Shown here one piece after another: positions 24,123 through 37,800 of a stretch of DNA of 64,000 nucleotides (position 1 is its first letter; every line of letters starts with the position of its first letter). The translations under genes were made by a program, and so were the position numbers. The notes under the pieces are model-generated. The model was not told where the DNA came from and ran no database searches. It saw nothing but the letters and a program-made list of their open reading frames with translations. This DNA is from Pseudoscleropodium purum (lineage: Eukaryota > Streptophyta > Bryopsida > Hypnales > Brachytheciaceae): positions 12,524,001 through 12,588,000 of the forward strand of contig OZ017804.1 of NCBI GenBank assembly GCA_963969395.1. Direction: 5' to 3'.

Positions 24123-27100
24123 TATGATAGCACTCGTTGATTTCAAAATGAGTGGGCTGTCAAACTAGTTTGGACTGAACCGGTTAGAGACCCTACAAAA
24201 ACCATTCACTTTGTTAACTACACGGTTTGTTCTACTTTTGAAAACATGCCAAAAATTTTAGGTCCAAAATGGGATACATTGATGAAGCATGAGGGTAGGA
24301 AGAAGGTAGCTTTTGATATGCCTTAGTACTAAGTTAAAGGAGGTGAGTGGTATTTTTCCAAGAAAAGTTGGCATCAAATCAATCTAAGACTATTTGCAAC
24401 CAGACAACCAGCTTCAGTTCTCCAACAGCTGAATACAATCACCTCAATCTCCCGCTCAGGGAAGTTGGTGTAGTTTTCTACTATATACCAACTCTTGTCT
24501 TCTGGTAGGCCTATAATGGAATATAAAGAGAGGCAGGCATTGTATGCCTTTCTTCATGTCCCTAATCTTCCAAGAATGCACTAGTCAAACGGCTCTAGGT
24601 AGAAGATGGCTGATTCCTTGTACTTTCAAGTAAAAGAGGCCATAAAGAAGAAGCTAGAAATTCCTCAATTTGTTATTTTCACTTGTGATGAGGTGACAAC
24701 AGTTGATAATGGAAGTTGGTTGAGCATTCATGCTTACATTGTAGAAGATTATACTAGAATCCCATTCCTAATCTAGCTACAACGTTTGGTAGAGGGAGCC
24801 AATGTTGATAGCCTTACTAAGCTCATTATGAAAGCTTTATAGACTACTAGTAATCTCACTTTTGAACAAATCTCTAGGAAGCTGCTTTGTTTTGGGACTG
24901 ACGGAGTAAGCACGTTTCAAGGTATCCATACTAGAGTGACAACCCAAATCACCAACAAAAGGATTCTATTTTGCATGGGTGTGCATTGCATGGCACACAA
25001 ATACAATCTAGCTACCAAGTCTTTGTCTACCTTACCCATATTTGCAGTAGTAGAGCAAGTGATCCAAAAAGTGCACTCTTATTTTTCAAAGAGCCCCAAG
25101 CACCTCAATGAGTACCAGAAACTAGCTAAAGTGATGGAGACAAAAGGTTTGAAGCCATTAAGGCAAGTAACGACTCATTGGGTTTCTTTGCTAGAGTGGT
25201 TATGAAGGCTTCTGTCTAACTAATCACCCTCGTTGCAAAAATGAAGTTGGACGTGGTACATAATGATGTAGTTGAGGTGAAGCTTTTGTCTCTTAGTCCT
25301 AGTAGAAACTTTTACACGCCCTGTTAAGTACTAGTTTAGTCTTGCTCGGTGAGTGTAAGATTGAAGTGTAGGATGAGCTTCTTGCCTAGAGTGTAGAATT
25401 CCTACCAATAGCAAGGATGAGCTTCTTGCCTAAAGTGTAGAATTCACGTTGTTGTTTACTTCTCGTAGGATATGGGCTAGCACTTTGTTGTTGCTCATAA
25501 TTCCCTGCCGCATCAATTTCTATCTGGTTAATGCAAAAGATACATCCATAACACAATGAATACGTGAAAAAGCCCAAGAACACCTAATCAGTTCATTAGA
25601 TGAGGGGTGCTCACGTTCCATTAAAAATGAAATTGCAAGCCATGGCTTACCTCACTCCAATACTAGACATAATTGAAGTGACAACTGATTGAAAATAGGT
25701 AGTATTTTATTACAATATATCGTTTCAAATTAAGAACGTAGTGATCTACCTTAGAGGCTGTTGTTTTGACATTCAGAATGTAACATTCAAGTGAGTGCTT
25801 GATTAGTGCCACAATTGATCTGCCATAATTAATATTGGTAATACAGAATCAGATATTAGAGGGAGTGTGTTTTTCTTTTTCTGATCAATCAATTGTGGTG
25901 TTGTGCATTCCATGGAAATTGATCGAGTTTAGTGAGTAATTGTGCGGTATCCTTGCACTCAAAGCTGCTAGCTAATGGCTAACTTTGGCTTGATCGATTA
26001 AAACTACAACTCTCTCAGTTTTAGTGGTCTTAGTGTCAATTTCAATTTTAGTGGTCAATCTCAATGTTGATCTCAGTGCCGTTCCAGTTTTAGTGCTCTC
26101 TGTCTCTATAATTTCATGTATTGTAATTAACATTGATGGATCAATTCTTTTACTGTCTACTTACGAATCAATCTTGCTCGGGATGTCATGAAATTGATGG
26201 ATCACTGAAGTTGGTTCATTTGTCTTGGTAGGTGTCATGTGTACTAAAATGCCTAGCTTACTAACTTGGAGTGTTAACTTATGAAGTTGGTGCTAAAATC
26301 TTCACATATGTTGCTGTGAAGTTGGCGATCTGGTCTTTCTAGCCTTCAGCATAGTAGCCTCCCTATGAAAGAATTAATCCGTGGCTGTAGTCTTTGGATT
26401 TATAATTTTTTTCCCTCTCAGCGCTAATTTATTGTGTTTTTGCCTATGTAGAAATGCTTGAGCTTGCTTCTTAATCCACATACTCTTCTAGGCATGACAT
26501 CCCTAATGCTACTTCTAGAAACAATTGACTTGTTGGTTACATTTGCTCAAAAAACGGACATGTACATCTGCAATTTTGTACCTACCTTGAAAATGGCAAA
26601 GGGGCAGTTCTATACCTTGTATATTGACAAGGCTATAGCATACATTGGGGATGAATTCTAGGCATTCAAGAACATCTTAGATTGCTCTCACAAACAAATC
26701 CACACTAAGTGTATGTCAAATTTGAACAATGATTCAGCTCAACTGGTGTTTGTGGCCAATGAATAGACATTGTGGGCAATGCATGATGGCTCACTTGTAG
26801 ACAAAGATGGATTTGCATCCTTGGTTACTTCAATCAAGATTGAATGCTCAGGTATCACCATGTTGTCCCCATCATGCTTTTTCTTTTGCCTATTATTCTC
26901 TTGTGGGTTTGGTAATTCTTTTGAATGTTCTTCCTAGTTTAGGCCTCTTTATGTTTAATGATTTGGCCATATCTTTGAGCTATCAATCTTGTTCTTTTTC
27001 ACTATTTTAGGACTTTTCTTATTTTTGTTTATACAAGGGCTGAATTGAATCTTCATATGAACAAGTATTTCAATTTTTTTTAAACTTTGTAGAAAAAATA

Positions 27101-27841
27101 TAGATTCTTCTTGTTGTATTGATTTTTTGGTACACTTTCTTAATTGCATTTAGTTCTCAATTTAGGTTCTTACTAATATGAAGATTAAGTAATGTATTTC
27201 TCTCCAGAAGTTGCTAATGACATGATTGTTGTTTTTCCACAAGAACTGCCAAGTAATTGTTGAGGGAGTTAGGAAGCAGATTTCCCTCTCATGAGGTAAT
27301 GGATGCTCTAAGTGTTGTATACCCACAATACTGGCTCCAAAGTGAGGCAAATGAGTGTTTTCCAAAACACCTAGCTATATTGATGTCCTACTATTGTGAG
27401 CCAAAGCTAATTGAAGTTGAAAAGGTAAAAAAATTCATTACACCTATTCTTGACCGTTATAAATTGGAATCTCAATAGGGTTTGTTTGAATTAGCCATGG
27501 CAAACAATTCACAGAAACACATAGAAGCTCTTTTTGACCTCAACCCTCTCATCCATCTATGGAGTTATTTAGACTTTTGCATTGTCCTCAAAGTCAAAGC
27601 ATTCCTTGAGTTCTATAAATTGGCTCAAATTGCCATTGTACAAGTTTTAGGATCTATAGAAGATGAGAGGTGTTTCAGTTCTCTAACTTTTCTCAAGAAC
27701 AAGTTAAGGAATGCCCTAGATGTTCACCTAGAATGTGTAGTGGAAATGTATTCCCAAAAGATTTTCAATTTAGAGAGTTTTCCCTATGATGATGCCTATA
27801 GTCAATGGCTAGAAGGTGCAGAGCAGCGATATGGCCTTTGA
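24123..27841 (+). pseudogene. hAT-superfamily transposase, decayed
   Basis: Reading one frame from 24123 to 25205 gives about 360 codons with eight nonsense codons and no frameshift. It contains CDEVTTVDNGSWLSIHAY and GVHCMAHKYNLATKSL, typical of plant hAT transposases. A frameshift follows near 25205, and the match fades at about 25300. It resumes at about 26455-26845 (LLGMTSLMLLLETID, FAQKTDMYICNF) and again at about 27230-27841, which has one stop (27476-27478) and the hAT C-terminal dimerisation motif SIEDERCFSSLTFLKNKLRN. The two gaps (about 1.1 and 0.4 kb) are introns or insertions. The family normally catalyses cut-and-paste DNA transposition in the nucleus; this copy cannot make an intact enzyme. 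Terminal inverted repeats were not found. Confidence 0.85.
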
Positions 27842-30800
27842 TTTTACTTTGCAAAATCCTTGGACTTTCTCTTCAGTGGACTGACCCCTAGCTTAGCCAA
27901 ATGTGTCCATAAAGCTCTTATATGAATGAATTGTTGTTTTCATTTCTTTCTTGCTTCATATTTTTTTTTCCAATTCAAGTGTTAATTCATTGTTATTTGT
28001 GTTGATGCCTAAATGCACCAAGAGTATCCTTTGAAATTGCCAAATTTTCCTTCTATTCAATTTGGAAAGTGCTACATGCTCCACACTCAACAAATAATTT
28101 CGCCTCTTTAGCTAAAAAATAATTTTCTTTAGTGCCACAATAAGCAACCATTCGAAAAATATTTTAGCCACATTCCTCATCCAAAAATGAAAGCACTGCT
28201 AGTCTCATTCATTGGTCCTAATGACTCATTCGCCATGTGGACAATGGTTGAACGGAAATTGGAGCCAACTTGGCATTTTCCAAAAAATGAAAAAAAAAAA
28301 AGCCTTGGTCTCAACTTGAGCAATCTAAGGTACAAGCTCCTATCCATATTTGCTATTAAGTATATGACCTATTTATGAAAATGTTAAGTATTGTAGCATA
28401 TATTTGATTGAGCAATTAACGGTTGTGGAGATAATTTTCTCCGGTTAGGGAATAGAAATAATGAACATTGGATACTATTTTTTGTTAATTTTTCATCAAG
28501 TTTGAAATTAGTAGAGATTATCAAAGTGTAGAACATAGTTTGACTTGTGTAAACAAACCTATTTTCAAGGAGCGCAAAACTATAAACTAGTCTTAGCAAC
28601 TTCAATAGATCTCAATGTATTCTTCATCACACAACAATGAAGTTGCTAAACCACATCATTCAGTCATATTCCCCTCATTCCCCAAAATAGATCACCCTAT
28701 CTTATGCAAATGGGACTCTCATCAAAACGGTTTGTATACCTTAAATAATGGACAAAATAGGCACATTTCATGTTTGTTTTTTTACTACTACGAAAGTTCA
28801 ACAAATGCATGAATAGAGCCTTGTTTTGTTTTGTTTTATTTTTCAAGTTTCTTTTTTCCCCCCTCCTCATGAAGATAATTGCAAATTTCCAGCTCCCCCC
28901 TTGAAAGATTGGAATCTAGTAGTTTAGAATTATTTTCCTCCGAATCTGCCCTACACCTTTGGTATATTATATAATTGGGAGCCAGCCACAGCAGCCTCCC
29001 AGGGCCTTTTGACTTGTGGTTCGTTCTTCCTCACATGAGAGAATACTTTGATGTCGCGCAAGGCTCACAATCCGATTCCCACGTTTGGTGCATGCCAATC
29101 ATAATGACTTTGTTTGCGAACGTTTGGAAAGAATCATGACAGACCAACAAGAGCTTTCCATCGTGGACAGAGTCGAACGGTACCAACTTACGTTTCTACA
29201 GAATTATGAAATCCAAACAAAAAGCAAATTTTTTCTTTGGATGTGGGGTCTCAAATAATGGCTGGGCAAAGCTCACACTTGCTTGCTTGCCATCCACAAC
29301 ACCATTGGAAGAGTTTGTATTCTTCCCTAGTACAAGAGAAGTGCATGTTTGACACCCCCACATCAATGAAGCATGTGGTCAGGGATCATGATACTACAAA
29401 GGTAAACTATCACATTCCAAACCAAATGGGAGCAAACCCATTATGAGCTGAATTTGTTAGTGGTGTGTATTTCAGAACTTGAATGTACATCACTAACAGA
29501 ATTCAGCCCACAATGGATTTGCTTCTATTTTGGTTTGAAATGGGGTAGTTTAATTTACCTTATCTACTGTGATGATGCCACCATCTTGCCTTGGCTCCTC
29601 CCCTTGCACAAAGAAATAAGAGCAGTTGATTGCAATTTGAAAAAAAAATCCCCCTCACCCCTTTGTTGTCAGATCTTATTAAAGTGAGTCATCGGGTCTA
29701 GATCAGCTGTGAATCTCAGTAGTCCAAAATGGGTATAAAATTCAAGTATAGAATATGATAGTGAATACAATATATAAATATGGATACATGATATAATAGA
29801 GAATATGATGTAGACATATAGATATGGATATAGAATTGTACTGAAATATCCCATATCAAATGCAATCGGGAACTAAGTTCTAAAAATATGAGTATGTAGA
29901 GTGCATGGATGGTATGTTCCAAAGATTATAATGAAATTTATATCATAAAATTTTAGGTGTGTCAATTAATTGATAAAGGATTAATTGTAAATCTTTCACT
30001 ATCCATTCAAAAGACATCATCCAAACTACGGTGAATTGCCAACCTAAAATTGTCCAAATAAGTGGCAGTTATGCTTGGTTCCATTATTAACTTTTTCTTT
30101 TGGTGGGGAGTCATGAAAGGATTCCAAAATATTTTTGGCATGCACATTTTGGAGAATATATGAATAAGCTATTAATTTTCAAAAAATAGGCGTTGAAAAT
30201 AGGTATATCAAAATTGGCCTCATGTTTATAGGACATACATTTTAGACAAAAAAATACTAGATGGGATGGTATTATTAATAGGTTACAAGCATGTGCAAAT
30301 ACCTTTATTTACAAAACAAATCCAATCTATCCTTCCTAGAAGAGAGCTTTCTGATAGTACCAAGGACATGACTAGGGGACATACGGTCAAAAAGACCTCA
30401 CCATAACAACAAACAAAACAAAAACAAAAACAAAACAACCAACCAAACTAACTAATTTCAAATATAAATCATTATAAATTGATAAATTTGGGTGTAGCAA
30501 CCATTGTTGAAAATTGAAAATTTTTGTGGGATTTTAACTATATGAAATTGTAGTAGACCATTATGTTAATGTGTTTAAAAAAATTCAAGTCCTTCAACCT
30601 CATAGATTGTAAAATCATAACATTTGAAGTTTGCAAGAAAAACTTTTTTTTGACCCTGTATGTTGAATAAGGACCAACAATATACTTTGAGCCCTTTGGG
30701 ATTTTTTTTTTCTACACAAAAATGAAGATTTACACCAATGAAATTTCTATATACCTTATTAGGTATATTCATGCAAAATAATTTAGAAGCAAATAAGGGA

Positions 30801-32318
30801 ACCGTACTTTATTCTAATTCACCTTGCAATACAAAGAGTTCAAGTAATCCAACAATATACTAGCCATTTTTTGATGATTTCTTGTACACTATAGAATTTG
30901 TTTTTTTGAAATCAATTAAAACTATATAACTTAGAACCAAATACATGGAACATGTGGAATACGTGGAATTTTTTTAAAACTTAGTGACTACAATTATTGC
31001 AAGATTATAGTGTTTAAAGTTAGACATAATTTTTTTTTTTCAAAATTGCCGGATATAGTTAGCAAAGTTTGACTCCTTTTGGAATGTGATTTTTGAACTA
31101 AAATTAATGTTTTTTGACAATTGCATATCACATCATCTTAGTTATATATGTGCCAAATTTCAAAAGTTGATGATTTTTTAGCAAAAGATGCCCCAAATTG
31201 CCCAATTTTGGAAGGATAATATAGCTTTTTACTTGACATCCAATTAGATTTTTTTCCTTCCCTCAAAGGTGATTTGTGTCAAAATTTTAGAATCATCTAT
31301 TCAAACTTGAATTCATAGGAACCTACCCAAACATTAAATTATCCTTTAGCAGTTCATATGTCACTTTCCTTCCAACATAAAATGAAACAAATCTACTACC
31401 CAAGGAACAAAATTATCAATTTGGAATGAGATCATAAATCAACAGTGATTTCCAATTGTATGCTAGAAAGGAACATTGAGCTTTTTTATTTGTAAGTCAT
31501 TCAAATTTGAATATATGAATATGATCAAAGATTTGTTAGAATGCTAAAAAATTCTAATAGATATTGTTTAGATTTGAAAAAAAAAAGTCTTGGTTTGAAA
31601 AGAAAATGAGTGAAAGAAGTAAACTTTGTCATAATTGTAGCTTCCTAGTCTTGGTACAAATATTTAATTTTCACTAGCTAAATAGTAAATGAACATAATA
31701 ATTAAAAGATTGCAATTTGTGTTTTAGACAAGGTTATCAATTTCTTCGTTAATCTTAATTTTACAATTTGTGCCCAAGTTTAATGCTCTTTAAAAAATTT
31801 GTGATTTCTATGAAACTATATGATAACAATAGGGCTAATAAAAGAAGTTAATTGCTAATAAAACATGAAGTAATCAAGCACTTTTTAATTGGTCATGAAT
31901 TATCTCTAATTGAATATTGATCAACTTTTTAAATTTTCATTATTTTTATAATTTATTTTCATTCATTCTATCTTTATTCTCTAGTTTTCATCCAACTACA
32001 CATCAAAATGAACAATTTTACTTCTAACCATATGCAATGGACAATATCATGAAGGCATATAGAATTTGCTATCATTAATTCAACAATCTCCTTTATTTAT
32101 CCTTCCAAAATTGATCAAATGTGTACAAATTTTTCATGAAAAAATAATTAGAATACAATGAAAAACATCATAAAAATTTAAAAGTATCATATGTCCTTAG
32201 ATGAGACGGAATTAAAAAGAAATGTCTACACATCTATTTGAGTAGGGCATTTCAACAACAAAAGACACTCCAAAATTTCTACACTTTGACCCTTTAAAGT
32301 CTTAAAGTTGTCTTGGCA

Positions 32319-32407
32319 TACTTCCTAACTCTATTTTTGAAAAATACCCATGTTTTCTTCATAAAACATAAAGGAAACAAGGGTCTTTTTCAAAAATAGA
32401 GGGAGTA
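32319..32407. mobile_element. Small Stowaway-like MITE (89 bp)
   Basis: The left end tacttcctaactctattttt pairs with the right end aaaaatagagggagta, with gaaaaataccc/gggtctttttc continuing the stem. Terminal TA on both sides suits a Tc1/mariner-related (Stowaway) insertion. It carries no coding capacity. Confidence 0.45.
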
Positions 32408-33721
32408 TTAAATAAGTATCTTCCATCCATTGGATTAAAAGAATTAGCTACAACAACAATCCTAGAAAGTAAATGTCAACAATTTGAAATTGCATGCACT
32501 CTCTATTCACATCAAGTTCATTCTTTTGTAAATTTGGGTTTAGTAACTAAAAGCATTTGTATTTTTTTAAATTTTGCACATCATATTGAATTTGTCAAAG
32601 TATTGGCAAGAAGTGAACTCACCTTGAGTATAAACTTGTCTATAGCCAAATGTGGTATTGTACCTCACTACATAAGTTAGTTCAAGTAGAGGAAAAAATT
32701 AATTAAAATATATAATAAGCTCCAAATTATTTGAAAAATCCACTATAGGTGTATATATTACAAAGTGCATCATAGTGCAAACCAATTTTTTTGTCATTCT
32801 ATAATCAACCCCTAAAGACCTACTTGAATGTTTGAACAAATTATACTTTTTCCAAATTTTGTCATGAATTTTTAACTAGGGTTGACTTTTGGACATTATA
32901 ACCTTTAAAAATAGAGTAGTGAAAAAAAATAACAACAAATTGTAAGCTATATACATTATTATACCCTTAAAGTAAATGATCAAATTTTGAACATTGGATG
33001 AACACAAATACATAAGAAGCACACCCAAATGTGGTTTTCCATTCATTTATTTTTTTGAAGATTTTTGTATTAGTTCTTCAACATTTGTACAACATAAATT
33101 CTAAAGATTTTGTTTTGCAAATATTCTATAATTGAAAGGATATTAGTAGGTTTGGCCTCAAAAAATAATTTTTTTAATTGAATGCATTGTATACATTTCA
33201 AGAGTGAATTTTGGCTATAAATACCTTATGTATATTTTGAAAATATGGTTGCTATAAGCATGTGAATCATGAATCTCAAAAAACTTGTTTCAAGTCTAAC
33301 TTATTTTTCTTGATGGATTGTTGCAAATTTTGAAAACCAAGAAAATGATCTCTTTTTTGGCTCCAAAGGCCAAAAGTCTTATCCACATCATTATCTTCTC
33401 CTAGAGTTTCTTGGGCTTAAAATTTTGAAAGTGAAGTGACATTCAATAGCCTCCTCAATTTAACAATTCTCATTGGATAAAAATGTGTTTTCCATTCCTA
33501 TTTGTCTCTAACACAATTGCACCTAATTGTGGCCCATTTGTAAAGTCCTTCCTATAGATTCTTCTTTAAGTTACACATCTTTCATTTTACTGGCACTATG
33601 GTTGATTTTAAGTACTCTTATTTTTAACACTTTAGAATTTTATTGTTTATAAATATGGTGTCTAAAAATACTTTTCAAAAAAAGTCTTGAATCCCTTCTA
33701 GACTCTTTATAAAACCAAATA

Positions 33722-34020
33722 AACATTTGGATATTCAATAATAGAAACCATGCTCAAATTTTTTTTCAAATATTTTTACCAATGTTATTACCAATGTTGT
33801 ATGGATTAGATTGTTTCTACAGTAAAATCTTCGAATAGGTTAAGTTAATAAATTTGTTTGATGTCTAACAAACATTTAGACAATTTGATAATGGAAACCA
33901 TGTTCAAATGTTTATTCAAACATTTTTACCAATGTTGTTATCAATATTATATAGATTGGATTATTCCTATAATAAAATCTTTGATTAAGATAAGTTAAGA
34001 AATTTGATTGATGTCTCATC
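33722..34020. repeat. Tandem duplication, period about 149 bp
   Basis: Two units share accatgctcaaa (33748) and accatgttcaaa (33897), then atttttaccaatgtt, atagattgga-like text and taagttaa...tttgttgatgtct variants. Identity is about 80%. Confidence 0.7.
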
Positions 34021-36199
34021 AAACTTTTCCTACACTCACCTAAGATCTTACCTTATTTTTTCACTTTCAACTCACAAGAATGATATATTTGATAATTTAA
34101 TGGAAGAAATTGTAACCATCAACTTAGACTAATTGTCTCCAAATCAACTCAAAAAATCAATGAAAACAAACATTAGAGGTGCTTGGACATTGTAAGATGT
34201 AGAGGTTTGAAGATGAAAACACGAGTCATCTCTAATTTTATGTTGATTATCATCTCACCACATAAAAATAAATACATGATATGAGAGTTTAATAGAGTGA
34301 TTCATGCCCTCTTAGATTAATTGCTCCCATACAAATTCAAAATTTTCAATCAATTCAAGCATTGAATGTCCACCTCAAGTTAAAGATGTATTGCACATAG
34401 AGACATTAAATACATCCATTTCAAATCTATAAACCAAAAACACAAAAACAAGGCTGAATCTTGGATAAGACTCATTGGACATGTCTATTATCATGTCTCT
34501 AATTTTACAAATGTTTGGTAGCCTTTGTATATGTGTATAATATTGGTAAGGAAGGAGATCCTACTTTGGCTAAAGCCACCATGTTTGGGCCACTATATAT
34601 AAGTGGTGTATATTTCAAACCTTCATTTGTACTATACTAAAGCATAGTAGCTAAAAATTGCAACAGATTGTCACAAAGCACAAATAGGGTCTCTAGCCTA
34701 CCTTAGTTATTTTATAATACATAAGGCATAATTGAAGGTGCAATACATTGTTTTGTCACCTACTAGTGTGTTCTAAAACAAACTTACATATCTTTATAAT
34801 TTTTTTTACAAGGGAGGAATATTTTTACCAATGATATTTGTGATGATTCTTTAATATAAAAAACATTAGTTCACACATAATTATGATGGATAAAAATACT
34901 CTTCAATTCCTTGTAAAAAGTTATAACCACATTGAAATTCATTCTACAATATGTACCAAGGTGGGCATTTGTAAAACCACCACTTTTTGCTATTGTGCAC
35001 AATTACTATTATTAGACTCATTAAATTTCCATATTTTGATTTTTGGCAAGTAAAAAGAAGTTCCAACACACAAAAGACTGCAACATTTGAATCTTGTATG
35101 TATAAATAATAAAGAATCAAAGTCTTTTTAGGTAGATGTTCTAAATTTTTTTCTTCCACATAGATACACATTGATTTTGGTGATGTACATAGAGTGATGG
35201 TGGTGGTTTTAGACAAGGGCACTTGGTTTCAAGGGTGCCCACCAATGATCCCCAAACTAATTTATAGAATTTAATGCAATATGCTACATAGATTAGGGAA
35301 TTTAGTGCAATTTGCTACCTTCAAGACAAACAAGCATCAACTTTGGCTATCTTGAGGGTGAGTGGCATTAAAAAAAATAAAAAAAATAATAATTTTGCAA
35401 GTTATAAAGGATGATTGGGGATACTAAAATCCAAAATTAACTATAGAGATGCTAATTCCAATGTGGAGGAAGTAACAAATTAACTATCAAATTCTATTGG
35501 TTGTTGATAATTTGGCTAAAATCTAATTTTCATGAGGAATCTTTCCTATAGAAATTTAGCTACTAAATTTTTTTGTTAGCAATGGAGCAAAATTTTGCCA
35601 ATTTTGTGAATGTTGATGCCCACCAAGGCTTTTTTTCATTTTTTGTAGGGTGCCAAAGTGGTGATAGAAAATTTTACAGTGGTCCTCTAAATTTCAACAT
35701 TCATCCACATATTGAATAGAAAATATTACATGAATATGTATGACATGTACATAATTCTATTTTCATCCACAATCTAGTGATTTCATTCAAGATTTTTTTT
35801 TCATTTGAAGTTTTCTAGTAGAAAATTTCACATTTTTTTGCCATTTTTTAGCCAAATTATTTTTTTTCATGCGTAATTTGGCACTAGAAAGGACCCCAAA
35901 AGCCGTGGTGCCCATCCTAGTAATGTAACTACATTTAATTTTGATCAATTTCTAAAATTGAGCACTCCACTCTAGACTCTTGGCCTAAAATATGCTCCCA
36001 TTATTCATAAGAGTCTATGGTCACCAATTCTAGGAACACCTATTTTTAGCTCTTTGAACATTCCTAGTTTATTCATGAGGTGTCTTAAAAAACACATTTA
36101 AAAAGAATTTTGAATCCCCTTTTGACTACCAACAAAAACCCACAAAACTCTTTCAATATAATAATGGGACTTATAGCAACTTCTAAAATTGAGTACAAA

Positions 36200-36533
36200 T
36201 GTGAAATGGTTTCATTTGAACAACCATGCCATAACCATCAATGCACAAAGTTTGAAATTAGATACATGAAAAAAATATTTGTTGTTTGAAGAAAATTAAT
36301 TCTCAAAATTAGCCATGTCTAAAACTTGGTTTTGTTGACCATGATTTGGAATTTCTTTATCTTTTGTCAATTTTTTTTATAACTTCAAAAAACCTTTTTG
36401 TCCCTTGGCATATTGGTATACATCATTTTAGATTGTTGTAAACAAAAAATTGAAGGAAATTGACATTTATAGAAATTATCATGTCAACAATTGGACAAAC
36501 ATGCAAACAATGTTGATTCTCACAATATTTGAA
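36200..36533 (+). repeat. Dispersed repeat, copy 2 (pairs with 18.9 kb)
   Basis: Contains the counterparts gaaatggtttcatttgaaca, gccatgtctaaaacttgg, gaaggaaattgacattta, acaaacatgcaaacaatgtt and cacaatatttgaattg. A (ga)n microsatellite lies just beyond it (about 36577-36594). Confidence 0.65.
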
Positions 36534-36779
36534 TTGTTTTTTGGAATTGAGAGTATGGGATATCATTAGCCATTGGAGAGAGAGAGAGAGAGAGTGTGCA
36601 GTTCATGATGCACATAATTGATCCAAAAAATTCCCAATAAATAAATAATAATTATTTGTTTTCATAAAAAAACATTTCAGATTTGTACTCAGTTTTGGGA
36701 GTCGCTGTACGTTGGCACAAATCAGTGCACTGTATTCCAAATAAAACCGCCAAACGTGAACTCAATGCCACGTACTAGG

Positions 36780-37300
36780 CCGCGTTCCGTTACCAGAACC
36801 CGGGACCCTCGTTATCAGAACAGCGAGGGCGTCTCGCCGCAGTCAGCGGCGACGCTCGTAATGGCGCAACAGCGCGTCCGAGGAGAGGAAGTGTGCAAGC
36901 CAGCTTGCCGCCCGTTGCTAACTTAAGCTTCAGTTCAACTTAGCGGCTTCATTACCTCTCCCTCCTCAGTCCCCACCAGTGTTCACAAACGTGACTAAAT
37001 TTAACAAAACTTCTACTAAAAAAACCTCTGCAAAAAAATCTATAGAGCTCCAGAAAATGTGAATCCCGCAGTGCTAAATTAATTCAAAACTTTCAGCGCA
37101 TGAGAGCAGTGCTTTCATCAGCAACTGCAGCTAATTTCGGTGAAAATGAACCACTGCTAAGTTAGACTCCACCCTCTGTAGCCATGCCGGAGACGCAACA
37201 CTCCAGCCTCAATGCAGTCAGTACTTACCGACTCCGACCCTGCAACTAACGCCCCGCTTCTCACCAGTACTGAGTGCACACAAACGGATGGGGCTAGATT
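36780..37300. promoter_or_regulatory. CpG-rich island with two small hairpins, 1.5-2 kb upstream of gene A
   Basis: GC content jumps after a long AT-rich tract. Two adjacent stem-loops are visible: ccctcg/cgaggg at 36806-36829 (12-base loop) and cgccgc/gcggcg at 36835-36851 (5-base loop). No convincing open frame is present. It may be a distal promoter or untranslated first exon of gene A, or a remnant of another gene. Confidence 0.35.
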
Positions 37301-37344
37301 TTAGCTAATTTTAATTTCCTTCTATAGACAATTTGCAGCAACAA

Positions 37345-37800
37345 AGAGTGTTGAATTTCAAAATGTAGCACATTTTGGAGTGTTGATTTTAAGCAACTCA
37401 AGCTATTTAAAAATAATCGCATTCGCGACCACTGAAATGCTCTCTCTCTCTCCCCACCACACCATACCAATTTGTAGCTGCAGATATGTGACTACCAGAG
37501 TGTCAAATTTCAAAATGTAGCACATTTAGCAGTTTGTTTTTATTAAGCAACTCAAGCTACTTAAAATGATCACATTTGGGACCACTGAAATGCTCTCACT
37601 CTCCCCACCACACCACACCACACCAATCAGTTGTAGCTGTAGGAATGTGACTGGTACCAGAGTGTCAAATTTGAAAACTTTGCACGTTTTCACAGCATTT
37701 TCAGCAACGTAGGCTAACTGAAAAAAAAATCACATTTGGGACCACTGAAATTTCTCACTCTCCCCCACCAGCAGGGGAATTTTGTGCCGTCCAGCCATGT
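37345..37800. repeat. Three diverged tandem repeats of about 152-162 bp upstream of gene A
   Basis: Units begin agagtg at 37345, 37497 and 37659. Each contains caaatttcaaaatgtagcac or a variant, then an actcaagcta-like stretch, then gggaccactgaaat and a ctctcactctcccc pyrimidine tract. The third copy is the most diverged. They lie 1.0-1.5 kb upstream of the gene A ATG. Confidence 0.75.

Larger units (their letters stand above)
27842..36779. other. AT-rich intergenic DNA; no gene seen
   Basis: Holds a medium-GC patch at 28.97-29.65 kb with a short unrecognised frame (29237-29446), gatatggata-like simple sequence at 29.75-29.87 kb, a small Stowaway-like element (32.3 kb), a 149-bp tandem duplication (33.7 kb) and a dispersed repeat (36.2 kb). 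Confidence 0.55.
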
